Below, one piece after another: positions 7,805-16,875 of a stretch of 47,790 bases of DNA; the stretch's first letter is position 1, and each line of letters opens with the position of its first letter. The position numbers and the translations under genes were made by a program. The stretch is taken from the NCBI GenBank assembly GCA_945870155.1, contig CAMBSB010000022.1, forward strand, positions 1 to 47,790. The letters run 5' to 3'. The stretch is from Paludibacter jiangxiensis. Its GTDB lineage: Bacteria > Bacteroidota > Bacteroidia > Bacteroidales > Paludibacteraceae. Below the pieces are notes generated by a model. It was not told where the DNA came from, made no database searches, and saw nothing but the letters and a program-made list of their open reading frames with translations.

Positions 7805-8782
7805 ATGAAAACTTTCGATGAAATATCTGAAATAGTCAGCTTGGAAATGAAAAAGCTTCAATGGACATCTGAACCGCGCGGATTATATGAGCCTATAGAA
7901 TATGTTTTATCTATGGGAGGTAAGCGGATTCGTCCTGTACTATCTCTTATGGCTTGTAATCTGTTTTCTGACAACTTAGAAGAAGCAATTGCGCCGGCAT
8001 TGGGTCTCGAAGTTTTTCATAATTTCACTCTTTTGCACGATGACATTATGGATAAAGCTGATATGCGCCGGGGCAAACCCACTGTACATAAAAAATGGAA
8101 TGACAATACGGCTATCTTATCGGGTGATGTTATGCAAATAGCTTCTTATCAATTAATTGCAAAAACAAACACAGTTTATTTAAAACAAGTTTTAGATTTG
8201 TTTTCGCAAACTGCCATGGAAATTTGCGAAGGACAACAATATGATGTAGATTTTGAAATGCGTGATGATGTGGGTGTAGATGATTACATAGAGATGATAA
8301 GGCTAAAAACGGCGGTATTATTAGCTTGCGCGCTAAAAACCGGTGCTATAATTGGTGGCTCGAATAATGAAAATGCCCAGTTACTTTACGATTTTGGCAT
8401 TAACCTGGGTTTAGCATTCCAACTTAAAGACGATTTTCTGGATGTATATGGCGACGAAACTACATTTGGTAAAAAAATTGGTGGTGATATTGTTTGTAAT
8501 AAAAAAACATTCATGCTCATTAAGTTAATTGAAATTGCGCAAGGGAATGATGCTTTGGAGTTGCAAAAATGGCTAGGAATTTCGGATGAGACTAAATTTA
8601 AAGATAAAATTTCAGCCATTACAACGCTCTATAATAAACTTGGTATAAAGGCAAAATGCGAAGACAAGATGCATGAGTTTTATACTAAGGCAGTCGCAAA
8701 CTTGGATAATTTGGGTATTTTAGACAATAAAAAGCAAGAATTGAGAAATTTAGCTGCAAATTTGATGTTTAGAAACAATTAA
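7805..8782 (+). CDS. Polyprenyl (isoprenyl) diphosphate synthase
   Basis: This trans-prenyltransferase condenses isopentenyl diphosphate onto allylic diphosphates. The 325-residue protein has the first aspartate-rich motif DDIMD at residues 79-83 followed by RRGKPT, and the second motif DDFLD at 209-213 in QLKDDFLDVYGD. GGKRIRP near residue 38 is the substrate-binding segment. Chain length (geranylgeranyl versus a longer menaquinone side chain) cannot be fixed from sequence alone. It lies 45 bases after ddl and may share its transcript. Confidence 0.9.
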   Translation: MKTFDEISEIVSLEMKKLQWTSEPRGLYEPIEYVLSMGGKRIRPVLSLMACNLFSDNLEEAIAPALGLEVFHNFTLLHDDIMDKADMRRGKPTVHKKWNDNTAILSGDVMQIASYQLIAKTNTVYLKQVLDLFSQTAMEICEGQQYDVDFEMRDDVGVDDYIEMIRLKTAVLLACALKTGAIIGGSNNENAQLLYDFGINLGLAFQLKDDFLDVYGDETTFGKKIGGDIVCNKKTFMLIKLIEIAQGNDALELQKWLGISDETKFKDKISAITTLYNKLGIKAKCEDKMHEFYTKAVANLDNLGILDNKKQELRNLAANLMFRNN

Positions 8783-8787
8783 TTTTT

Positions 8788-8795
8788 TATCTTTG
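8788..8795 (+). promoter_or_regulatory. Promoter -7 element upstream of the 8894 gene
   Basis: TATCTTTG fits TAnnTTTG; a TTG at 8762-8764 is 23 bases upstream, slightly long spacing. It starts just after the polyprenyl synthase stop codon. Confidence 0.4.
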
Positions 8796-8893
8796 CCGAC
8801 AGAAATTGTATTATTTTTGATTTCTAATTTTTCAACTTCAAATTCCGTAGCATTTTGTTAATTGAAATATTAAAAGCGTGAAATAAAAATATT

Positions 8894-9613
8894 ATGCCAT
8901 ATCGTCGACTTCCAAACACTGATCAAGCTCGATTAAGAGCACTTCGAACAGCTTTACAATTTACAGATAAGCAAAATTTTGCAAGTCAGACTATAGTTAG
9001 TTTCAAAACTTTAATTGATGCTAAAAATTTTTTAGTTTTGTTCGAAAAACAGTTAAACCAATATCAACAAACCTTAGATAATCAAGTTTCGGCCAATAAA
9101 CGCTACCAACAAATAGTTCACAATGCCCGTTTGTATATTTCGCATTTTATTCAAGTATTTAATTTGGCAGTAATTAGGGGCGATGTTAAAAAAGAACACA
9201 AGTTATTTTATCAGCTTGACCCAAATGTACATATTGTACCAGATTTAACTACCGAAGCGGCCTTAATTCAATGGGGAAAAGCAGTGATAGAAGGTGAAAA
9301 TGAAAGAGTTAGAAATGGTGGATTGCCTATATACAATCCAACAATAGCCAAAGTAAAAGTCCATTACGAAGTGTTTAAAGAATATAAGTCAACTCAAAAA
9401 CTATATCAAAACACGACTCAAAAAAGTTGGGAAGAATTAAATAACTTACGAGTTAAAGGCGATGCGATAATACTTGATTTGTGGAATCAGGTTGAACATA
9501 AATTTAAGGACGAAAAACCCTTTGCCCGATTAACAAAATGCCAACAGTTAGGACTTATTTATTATTATCGCAAAGGGGAAAATGAGTTAACTATTGGTGA
9601 TGACTTAAAATGA
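8894..9613 (+). CDS. Conserved hypothetical protein
   Basis: A 239-residue, largely helical soluble protein starting MPYRRLPNTDQARLRALRTA. I recall this opening from other Bacteroidales hypotheticals, but no function is known to me. There is no signal peptide or membrane span. Gln, Asn and Lys are abundant in the middle. It converges with the cyclo-ligase gene on the opposite strand, leaving only 17 bases between the two stops. Confidence 0.75.
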   Translation: MPYRRLPNTDQARLRALRTALQFTDKQNFASQTIVSFKTLIDAKNFLVLFEKQLNQYQQTLDNQVSANKRYQQIVHNARLYISHFIQVFNLAVIRGDVKKEHKLFYQLDPNVHIVPDLTTEAALIQWGKAVIEGENERVRNGGLPIYNPTIAKVKVHYEVFKEYKSTQKLYQNTTQKSWEELNNLRVKGDAIILDLWNQVEHKFKDEKPFARLTKCQQLGLIYYYRKGENELTIGDDLK

Positions 9614-9630
9614 TTTGAGAAAATCAATAA

Positions 9631-10230
9631 TCACTCAATTGTAAATGAAGCTGTAAATATTTTATCCATTTTAATATCATACGACTCGTAAGGAATTTTA
9701 TCGTAATATTGAAAATCAAAACCAACACCCCATTTCTTTATGTGCTTGTTTTCTAAGTACATATCGTAATAACCTTTACCTCTACCCATTCGGTTTTTAT
9801 CTCTATCAAAAGCTACTCCCGGTATTATTGCAATATCAATGGAGTTGATATATTCAGTTTGACTATCAGGTTCCCAAATTCCAAACTCACCCACCACCAG
9901 TTTTTCTTTCGAAGAAAATGGCATAATATACATCTTGTCATTTTTTATTACCGGAAGCAAAATAGTTTTTGTAGCACTCCACTTTAAAATAAAATCATGT
10001 GTTGGTAATTCATCAGTCATTGACCAATAGACTAAAACAGATTTTGCTTGCTGAAAATCAAGCATTTGTTCAATTTTATGGAAAGTCTTTTGACTTTCAT
10101 CTTTTGACTTCTCAGGATCAATTTGATATTTTCGCCTTCGAACTTGCTGACGAATAATTGTTTTTTCCGAAACCTTAACTTCAGGTTTCTTCTTAAACAT
10201 TGTCTTAAAAAATTGTGCGAATTTATTCAT
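9631..10230 (-). CDS. 5-formyltetrahydrofolate cyclo-ligase
   Basis: The enzyme uses ATP to convert 5-formyl-THF to 5,10-methenyl-THF in the cytoplasm. The product carries the family signature IIPGVAFDRDKNRMGRGKGYYD (shown in part: GVAFDRDKNRMGRGKGYYD) about 50 residues from the C-terminus, preceded by the substrate-region segment YWSMTDELPTHDF. The first 20 residues are a lysine-rich extension, and a later Met (about residue 11) is an alternative start. Length is near 190-200 residues, normal for the family. Confidence 0.9.
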   Translation of the reverse strand: MNKFAQFFKTMFKKKPEVKVSEKTIIRQQVRRRKYQIDPEKSKDESQKTFHKIEQMLDFQQAKSVLVYWSMTDELPTHDFILKWSATKTILLPVIKNDKMYIMPFSSKEKLVVGEFGIWEPDSQTEYINSIDIAIIPGVAFDRDKNRMGRGKGYYDMYLENKHIKKWGVGFDFQYYDKIPYESYDIKMDKIFTASFTIE

Positions 10231-10290
10231 TCAGGTTTGTGATTTTTTGTTCGATTTAAATTTTGATAATCAAAACTGTTGAAAATGGAA

Positions 10291-10337
10291 TAAAAAAATA
10301 AAGTAAAAACCCCTTTAACATAAAAAGCAAAGGGGTT
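10291..10337 (-). terminator. Terminator of the DUF4294 gene
   Basis: Perfect 9-bp stem AACCCCTTT / AAAGGGGTT (10308-10316 with 10329-10337). Read on the minus strand it is followed by a T-rich tail (10307 down to about 10291), so it terminates the gene ending at 10392. Confidence 0.8.
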
Positions 10338-10391
10338 GAGAATTTAAATTGGAAATGTATTTGATTGTATTTCAAATGATTGGAATACAAT

Positions 10392-11003
10392 TTATAATTG
10401 ACCTGCCTCTACCAATACAATTACTCTTTCAACTAATTTATCATTTCCTGAAACATCATATTCTGATTTAAGATTTGACCCAAACAAGCGAGCCACACCT
10501 TGCCAAAAAAATGCACTTATACTTCCTTTGTATAGTTTAATTAAATCGTAAGATGATTTATCACATTCTCTATCAACAAGTTTCATAAGCATACGACCCT
10601 GATTTATAGTCATTTTTTTTAAATCAGCTTCATATTTCTTAAATGCATTTTTTTCAACCTCCGATAAATATTTTTTCTTTTCTTTTTCAGTTGCTAAACT
10701 GGTCATTTTAATATTTACCATCGAAAGTTCCGATGCAACCAATTTAGCATAAGGTAAAGTACGCTTTACATCACGAACTGTTCGCCAAAAAAATTCCTCC
10801 TGCTTTTTGTTTTTAAAAGTATTGCGTGGAAAGACCCAAATATCGTGCAAATAGGCTAGTAGAACAGTGTCATTACCATTTATCTGAGCTAACAAACGTG
10901 CGCCTCCCGGAGGTACAAATTCATTACCGCCCTTTGGTTGTTTAGCTTCACTTATCAAGCTAATTGACAACAAAACAAATAATATATAAATAGTTTTTCT
11001 CAT
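10392..11003 (-). CDS. DUF4294 domain-containing secreted protein
   Basis: The product has an N-terminal signal peptide (MRKTIYILFVLLSISLISEA). A DUF4294-like body follows with WRTVRDVKRTLPYAKL, INQGRMLMKLVDRECDKSSY and SAFFWQGVARLFGSNLKSEY. Function is unknown; the family is restricted to Bacteroidota. I start it at ATG 11003, because the upstream in-frame TTG (11010-11012) lies in a TATTTTTG -7 box. That would make the mRNA nearly leaderless. Confidence 0.8.
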   Translation of the reverse strand: MRKTIYILFVLLSISLISEAKQPKGGNEFVPPGGARLLAQINGNDTVLLAYLHDIWVFPRNTFKNKKQEEFFWRTVRDVKRTLPYAKLVASELSMVNIKMTSLATEKEKKKYLSEVEKNAFKKYEADLKKMTINQGRMLMKLVDRECDKSSYDLIKLYKGSISAFFWQGVARLFGSNLKSEYDVSGNDKLVERVIVLVEAGQL

Positions 11004-11009
11004 TTTTTG

Positions 11010-11017
11010 CAAAAATA
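11010..11017 (-). promoter_or_regulatory. Promoter -7 element almost abutting the DUF4294 start
   Basis: TATTTTTG on the minus strand ends six bases before ATG 11003, so transcription should start at or within a few bases of the start codon. No clear TTG lies at the expected distance upstream. Confidence 0.4.
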
Positions 11018-11387
11018 CATAATTGTATTGAAGTTATAAAGTTTTAATGGAATTTTCTTTTATTTGACAGCTCTTTTTTTAGTTTGTATCGCTTATACCT
11101 TATTTTCAGGAAGTTTATTCTAAACAATTTCAATTAAAAAAATATTGTTTGGCTGTTACTTTTTATGTTATTTCAGTTTAAATACAAAATTATTATGCCA
11201 TTTAGTTAGTATTTGAATTATTTTGTTTATTTTTGGAAATCAAATTATAACATTTTAAATATATACACAAAATTCGTACCTAAATTGATAAAAAGTATGA
11301 TACGTGCAATAAAAAAAGATGTTTAAATCTAGACTATGTTAATTGCTAGTTCCATGCGACAAATATTTAAAAAACTTAACTGATAGC
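11018..11387. other. Divergent AT-rich intergenic region, no gene seen
   Basis: About 370 bases between the divergent DUF4294 and outer-membrane genes. A TATTTTTG at 11228-11235 on the plus strand is a possible -7 box, without a well-spaced TTG. I found no convincing ORF, tRNA or strong hairpin. Confidence 0.5.
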
Positions 11388-12209
11388 ATGAATAAATTGA
11401 TACAAATAATATTGGTTTTATTGATTTCTACAAATATCTTTTCGCAGCTATCATTATCAATTCCCGAAACCAATACGATAGCTAATTTAAATGTTGCGGA
11501 CACCCGAAACTGGTCGGCTTTTTCGAACCCATCAAACATTTCATATTTGAAAAATTCGGGTTTTGGATTTCAATATGAAAACCGCTTTTTACTTAATGAA
11601 TTATCTACAAAAAGTATTTTTGCTAATTTACCAACCACCTTAGTCGATATGGCTTTATCAGCATCATATTTTGGTTATAATCAATACAATGAGATTTTAC
11701 TTGGAATTGGATTTGCCCGCAATTTCTCAGAAAAATTTTCTCTTGGCGTTCAATTTAATTATTCTGCAACTTATTTTGGCCCTGAAATAAAGTATTTGGG
11801 AGTTTTGTTTCCACAAATAGGATTAAATCTTAAGCTTTCACCAAAATTCAATTTGGGCTTTTCAACCTTCAATCCATTTCAACAAAATATAAGCAGCAAT
11901 TTTTCTATAAAACGTTTAGCATCAGTATTTAGTTTGGGTTGTGAGTATTTTTTTGCAGATAATTTTGTGTTTCGCTCTCAAATTGATAAAGAAATTAGCA
12001 GTAATTATAAATTTGGAGTCGGTTTCGACTATACTATGCTTAATTTTCTTACTGTCAAGTTAGGTGCTTATACCTATGGGTATTTAGTTTCATGTTTAGG
12101 TCTGTCAACCAATTTTGGGTCCTTTAGTTTTAGTTATAATGCTGATTTTCATCCTATACTGGGTTTAGTGAGTATTGCTTCTGTACGTTATGATTTACAA
12201 AAAAAATAA
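11388..12209 (+). CDS. Outer-membrane beta-barrel protein (PorV/PorQ-like), unassigned
   Basis: The product has a signal peptide (MNKLIQIILVLLISTNIFSQ). Alternating hydrophobic strands rich in Gly, Phe, Asn and Tyr follow, as in Bacteroidota PorV/PorQ or OmpP1-like barrels, with the early segment NVADTRNWSAFSNPSNIS. The ATG at 11388 is chosen because it begins the signal peptide; a TTG 45 bases earlier would add non-signal residues. Eighteen bases separate it from the next gene, so the pair is probably an operon. Confidence 0.7.
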   Translation: MNKLIQIILVLLISTNIFSQLSLSIPETNTIANLNVADTRNWSAFSNPSNISYLKNSGFGFQYENRFLLNELSTKSIFANLPTTLVDMALSASYFGYNQYNEILLGIGFARNFSEKFSLGVQFNYSATYFGPEIKYLGVLFPQIGLNLKLSPKFNLGFSTFNPFQQNISSNFSIKRLASVFSLGCEYFFADNFVFRSQIDKEISSNYKFGVGFDYTMLNFLTVKLGAYTYGYLVSCLGLSTNFGSFSFSYNADFHPILGLVSIASVRYDLQKK

Positions 12210-12227
12210 TAACAATTATTTTGTAAG

Positions 12228-14279
12228 ATGCATAAGTCAATGATTGTTTCTGTATTAGTTTTAGTCTTTATTTCAGTAAAGGCTCAGGACAATACATCTA
12301 CTATCGAACAAATCATAGCAGATATTTTTGAACAATATTCGGAAGATACAGATGAAGAAATTGATTTTGAATCTTTTTATGATGAATTGAAAACTGTAGC
12401 TGAAAATCCAATTGATTTAAACAATGCAACCCGCGAAAATTTCGAGAAACTGGTATTTTTGTCGGATATGCAGATAGAGAATATCTTATCCTATGCTTAC
12501 AGTTTTGGAACCATTAATACTATTTACGAGCTGCAACTTATCAATGGATTAGATATGACTGATATTCGCCGTATATTGCCTTTTGTTTACATAGGAGCAA
12601 AAAATATTGAATATCCTAAAATCTATTGGAGTGATATAAAAAGATATGGCAGAAATGAAATACTTTATCGACTTGACAGAGGAATTGAATTACGAAAAGG
12701 ATTTAAGGAAAATATAACTGAAAGCGAAATAACTAAACCAAAATATCTTGGATCAGCATTTTATAATTCTTTAAAATATCATTTTAACCTAAAGGAAAGA
12801 ATTATGTTTGGACTTACAATGGAAAAAGATGCAGGAGAAGCTTTTTTAAATCAAGCGAAAAAAGGATATGATTTTTACTCGATGTATGGACAAATTAACA
12901 ATGTAGGCCGATTTAAAACCATAGTTGTCGGTGATTTTAGAGCTAATTTTGGAATGGGATTGGTCATTCGACAAGGATTGAGTATGGGAAAATCTTCCTA
13001 TGTATTAAATGTAATTCCACGCAACTCCGGTTTAAAGAAATACAGTTCAACAGATGAATACAATTTTTTTAGAGGAACCGGATGTACAATTAGTTTTGGA
13101 AAAGTAAATGCAACTGCCTTTTATTCAAATAGAATGATAGATGCCGATACTTTAAATAATAGTTTTACAAGTATTTATAAAACAGGACTACATAGAACAG
13201 AGTCTGAATTACTAAAAAAAGGCACAGTGAACAAACAAGTGTTGGGTACCAATTTGATATACACGCTTTCCAATTTTCAAATTGGATTAACGTTGGTTCA
13301 TACATTATTGAATATCAACCTTAAACATGAAATTTATCCCTACAATCTGTATTATTTTTCGGGAAATAAACAAACAAATTTGGGACTCAATTATCGACTC
13401 AGAATGCATAAATTTAATGTATTTGGCGAAACAGCTTTAAATCAAGATTTAGCTAAAGCAACAATCAACGGAGTGATGTATTCTCCCGTTTCACAAGTGT
13501 CATTAGTTGCTTTGTATCGCTATTATGCCCCAGATTATAACTCATTGTATGCCAATTCTTTTTCCGAAAGTTCGAGTATTTCAAATGAAAAAGGCTTTTA
13601 TATTGGGGCTGAAATATTACCATTTAAAAAATGGAAAATATCTGTCTATTCTGATAGTTATAAGTTTACCTGGCCAAAATTTGGGGTTGACGGACCCTCT
13701 ATAGGTCAGGACTATTTGTTGCAACTAGATTATGCAACCCGACGGGACTTAAATATGTATTGGCGTATCAGATACGAGCAAAAAGAAAAGAACTATTTAA
13801 ATGAAAATCAGGCATTAAACGAAATTGTGTCTACTACTAAAGCATCTATTCGCTATCAACTAGTTTATACCTACGGCAACTTTAGTTTTAAAAATTTAAT
13901 GGAATATAATGTTGTTCAAAACTATTCAACTGCAATGACTTATGGATTTACTGCGCTGCAGGACATTAGTTATCGTTTCAGAAAAATTCCACTTAAAATC
14001 GATTTGAGATATCAATTTTTTGATGCTCAAGCTTATGAAAATCGTTTTTATACTTACGAAAAGGATTTACTATACGCATTTTCTATTCCTATGATATATC
14101 GTACCGGGAGCCGTATGTATTTGAATATTAAATACGATCTGACTAGAAACATGTCTCTTTGGTTTAAATATGCACAAACAATTTATTCAGATGATAAAAA
14201 TATTATTGGTTCTGGGAATGATGAAATTATTGGAAACCGAAAAAATGACCTTCGATTTATGTTCCGATATGAGTTTTAG
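12228..14279 (+). CDS. Helix-hairpin-helix (ComEA-like) protein with large predicted beta-barrel
   Basis: The 683-residue product has a signal peptide (about residues 1-19) and an acidic helical region. A ComEA-type double helix-hairpin-helix spans about residues 60-125: PIDLNNATRENFEKL matches the INxNxA entry of ComEA, and YELQLINGLDMTDIRRILPF matches its second hairpin. The remaining 540 residues are strand-rich with many aromatic, Gly and Asn residues and end in FRYEF, the aromatic terminus usual for outer-membrane barrels. The predicted topology puts an HhH domain, normally DNA-binding, outside the cytoplasm. Function is unknown; DNA handling at the surface is inference. Confidence 0.75.
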   Translation: MHKSMIVSVLVLVFISVKAQDNTSTIEQIIADIFEQYSEDTDEEIDFESFYDELKTVAENPIDLNNATRENFEKLVFLSDMQIENILSYAYSFGTINTIYELQLINGLDMTDIRRILPFVYIGAKNIEYPKIYWSDIKRYGRNEILYRLDRGIELRKGFKENITESEITKPKYLGSAFYNSLKYHFNLKERIMFGLTMEKDAGEAFLNQAKKGYDFYSMYGQINNVGRFKTIVVGDFRANFGMGLVIRQGLSMGKSSYVLNVIPRNSGLKKYSSTDEYNFFRGTGCTISFGKVNATAFYSNRMIDADTLNNSFTSIYKTGLHRTESELLKKGTVNKQVLGTNLIYTLSNFQIGLTLVHTLLNINLKHEIYPYNLYYFSGNKQTNLGLNYRLRMHKFNVFGETALNQDLAKATINGVMYSPVSQVSLVALYRYYAPDYNSLYANSFSESSSISNEKGFYIGAEILPFKKWKISVYSDSYKFTWPKFGVDGPSIGQDYLLQLDYATRRDLNMYWRIRYEQKEKNYLNENQALNEIVSTTKASIRYQLVYTYGNFSFKNLMEYNVVQNYSTAMTYGFTALQDISYRFRKIPLKIDLRYQFFDAQAYENRFYTYEKDLLYAFSIPMIYRTGSRMYLNIKYDLTRNMSLWFKYAQTIYSDDKNIIGSGNDEIIGNRKNDLRFMFRYEF

Positions 14280-14440
14280 TCATATTTTATTCGATTTATT
14301 GTCTTGATTATTATTTAAATAGCTTTAATACAATATCTTTAAGCAACAAAAAATATTTTTTTCAACTAAACATTAAGCATAGTTACTTTGTTATTTGAGG
14401 TAATTTAAAGATAGTGTATGGTACTCAGATGTATTTTGAG

Positions 14441-14448
14441 TAATTTTG
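14441..14448 (+). promoter_or_regulatory. Promoter -7 element for sufBCD
   Basis: TAATTTTG fits TAnnTTTG and lies 70 bases before the sufB start. No TTG sits at ideal spacing. I see no recognisable iron- or redox-responsive operator in the 240-base gap upstream. Confidence 0.45.
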
Positions 14449-14518
14449 CACATTATTTCGTTTTTATGTTAATAATAAAAATGAAAATACATAAAATATG
14501 ATTGAGAAATAAAAAAAT

Positions 14519-15955
14519 ATGGCTGAAGATTTATTACACGAAGTTACGCAAGCTGATTATAAATATGGTTTTACTACTGATATTGAAACAGATATCATTC
14601 CTATAGGATTAAGTGAAGAAGTTGTTCGCTTGATTTCATTTAAAAAAAATGAACCGGAATGGATGCTCGATTACAGATTGAAAGCATATCGACATTGGCT
14701 AACAATGAAAATGCCGGAATGGGCTCAATTAAAGATTCCGGAAATTGATTATCAAAGTATTTCTTATTATGCTGCTCCACGAACTAATGGTCCTAAGAGT
14801 CTTGATGAGGTTGATCCTGAATTACTTAAAACATTCAACAAGCTAGGCATTCCCCTCGAAGAACAAATGGCTCTATCGGGAATAGCCGTGGATGCTGTTA
14901 TGGATAGTGTTTCTGTAAAGACTACATTTAAAGAATCGTTAGCAGAAAAAGGAATTATTTTTTGTTCATTTAGTGAGGCCGTTGAGCATCATCCTGATTT
15001 AATTAAAAAATATATGGCATCGGTAGTACCTATTACCGATAATTTTTATGCAGCATTGAATAGTGCTGTATTTAGCGATGGTTCATTCGTATATATTCCT
15101 AAAGGAGTACGTTGTCCGATGGAATTGTCAACCTATTTTCGTATCAATGCCATGAATACCGGACAGTTTGAGCGAACATTGATAGTAGCAGATGAAGATA
15201 GCTATGTGTCTTATCTTGAAGGATGTACAGCACCTATGCGTGACGAGAATCAACTCCATGCTGCTATTGTAGAAATTATTGTACATAAAAATGCTGAAGT
15301 AAAATATTCTACAGTTCAAAACTGGTATCCCGGCGATAAAGATGGCAAAGGCGGAATATATAATTTTGTTACCAAACGCGGTATTTGTAAAGGTGAGAAC
15401 TCAAAATTATCGTGGACACAGGTTGAAACAGGTTCGGCGGTAACATGGAAATACCCAAGCTGCATACTTCAAGGCGATAATTCATCGGCTGAATTTTACT
15501 CTGTTGCAGTAACTAATCATCACCAGCAAGCCGATACAGGAACAAAAATGATACATATTGGAAAAAACACCAGTAGCCATATTCTTTCAAAAGGAATTTC
15601 GGCAGGTGTTAGTCAGAATAGTTATCGAGGTTTGGTACGTGTAGGAGCAAATGCCGAGAATGCCCGCAATTTTTCGCAATGCGATAGTTTATTGTTGGGT
15701 GATAAATGTGGTGCACATACTTTTCCGTATATGGAAGTGAATAATGAAACTGCAATAATTGAACATGAAGCAACTACTTCGAAAATAAACGAGGATCAGA
15801 TTTTTTATTGCAATCAGCGTGGTATATCCACCGAAGATGCTGTGGGGCTAATAGTTAATGGTTATGCCAAAGAAGTGCTCAATAAATTACCTATGGAGTT
15901 TGCCGTGGAAGCACAAAAATTATTGCAAATAACATTAGAAGGAAGTGTTGGGTAA
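14519..15955 (+). CDS. sufB: Fe-S cluster assembly scaffold SufB
   Basis: SufB is the scaffold subunit of the SufBC2D complex on which Fe-S clusters are built. The 478-residue product matches the family end to end: [73 protein letters not shown] and the C-terminal [21 protein letters not shown] with the conserved cysteine. It is the first gene of sufBCD. The 129 bases before sufC hold a palindromic repeat element rather than the close spacing usual in this operon. Confidence 0.97.
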   Translation: MAEDLLHEVTQADYKYGFTTDIETDIIPIGLSEEVVRLISFKKNEPEWMLDYRLKAYRHWLTMKMPEWAQLKIPEIDYQSISYYAAPRTNGPKSLDEVDPELLKTFNKLGIPLEEQMALSGIAVDAVMDSVSVKTTFKESLAEKGIIFCSFSEAVEHHPDLIKKYMASVVPITDNFYAALNSAVFSDGSFVYIPKGVRCPMELSTYFRINAMNTGQFERTLIVADEDSYVSYLEGCTAPMRDENQLHAAIVEIIVHKNAEVKYSTVQNWYPGDKDGKGGIYNFVTKRGICKGENSKLSWTQVETGSAVTWKYPSCILQGDNSSAEFYSVAVTNHHQQADTGTKMIHIGKNTSSHILSKGISAGVSQNSYRGLVRVGANAENARNFSQCDSLLLGDKCGAHTFPYMEVNNETAIIEHEATTSKINEDQIFYCNQRGISTEDAVGLIVNGYAKEVLNKLPMEFAVEAQKLLQITLEGSVG

Positions 15956-15960
15956 GGCAT

Positions 15961-16075
15961 GCCCCCTAACCCATAAAGGGAAAATTGTATTTAAGTACCA
16001 AATTTTAAAATAATAAATTGACTTCCAAAGCCCTTTGCAAATAATGGAAGTCCCCCCTCTAGGGGGTTAGGGGGC
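15961..16075. repeat. Palindromic intergenic repeat element between sufB and sufC
   Basis: Inverted 12-bp ends GCCCCCTAACCC (15961-15972) and GGGTTAGGGGGC (16064-16075) enclose a nested inverted repeat, ACTTCCA (16021-16027) with TGGAAGT (16045-16051). It is markedly more G/C-clustered than the surrounding sequence. The CCCCCTAACCC / GGGTTAGGGGG type of end resembles dispersed intergenic repeats seen in Bacteroidota. No other copy is in this window. Confidence 0.7.
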
Positions 16076-16084
16076 AAATATAAT

Positions 16085-16843
16085 ATGTTAGAAATTAAAG
16101 ATTTACATGCCAATATTAATGGCAAAGAGATATTAAAAGGATTGAGTTTAACAGTTCGTCCGGGCGAAATACATGCCATAATGGGTCCAAATGGTGCAGG
16201 AAAATCAACCCTGGCATCTGTACTTTCAGGCAACCAAGCTTTTGAGGTTACACATGGGAGTGTTAGTTTTTACGGAAAAGATTTACTTGAATTGTCTCCT
16301 GAAGATCGTTCACGCGAGGGAATTTTTTTGAGTTTTCAGTATCCTATTGAAATTCCGGGTGTTAGTATGGTAAATTTTATGCGTACAGCGGTAAACGAAC
16401 ATCGGAAATACAAAAACCTTGAACCACTTTCGGCAACAGATTTTTTACGCATTATGCGTCAGAAAAAGGAATTGGTGGAAATGGATAATAAACTTGCCAA
16501 CCGCTCTGTAAACGAAGGTTTTTCCGGTGGAGAAAAAAAACGCAATGAGATTTTTCAAATGGCTATGCTCGATCCACGTTTGTCTATACTTGATGAAACA
16601 GATTCAGGGCTGGACATTGATGCTTTGCGTATAGTAGCCAATGGGGTTAACAAGCTTAAAACATCAGAAAATGCAAGTATTGTTATTACCCATTATCAAA
16701 GATTATTGGATTATATTGTACCCGATTTTGTACATGTACTTTACGATGGCCGCATTGTAAAAACAGGTGGAAAAGAACTGGCTTTGGAACTGGAGGATAA
16801 AGGTTATGACTGGATTAAAAAGGAGGTTGAAGAAGCCATCTAA
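16085..16843 (+). CDS. sufC: Fe-S cluster assembly ATPase SufC
   Basis: SufC is the ABC-type ATPase that drives conformational change of SufBD during cluster assembly; it is cytosolic, not a transporter. The 252-residue product has Walker A GPNGAGKST with Lys40, the signature FSGGEKKRNEI, and Walker B SILDETDSGLDID, whose ETDSGLD form is typical of SufC. The ATG is nine bases after the repeat element's right arm, so the element forms the leader between sufB and sufC. Confidence 0.97.
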   Translation: MLEIKDLHANINGKEILKGLSLTVRPGEIHAIMGPNGAGKSTLASVLSGNQAFEVTHGSVSFYGKDLLELSPEDRSREGIFLSFQYPIEIPGVSMVNFMRTAVNEHRKYKNLEPLSATDFLRIMRQKKELVEMDNKLANRSVNEGFSGGEKKRNEIFQMAMLDPRLSILDETDSGLDIDALRIVANGVNKLKTSENASIVITHYQRLLDYIVPDFVHVLYDGRIVKTGGKELALELEDKGYDWIKKEVEEAI

Positions 16844-16875
16844 ATCTCCGCAGGAGAACTAAGACAATTAACACA

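Noticed and set aside
15991-16233. Minus-strand open frame over the sufB-sufC gap and sufC start
   Set aside because: It is the antisense shadow of the SufC nucleotide-binding region and crosses the repeat element.
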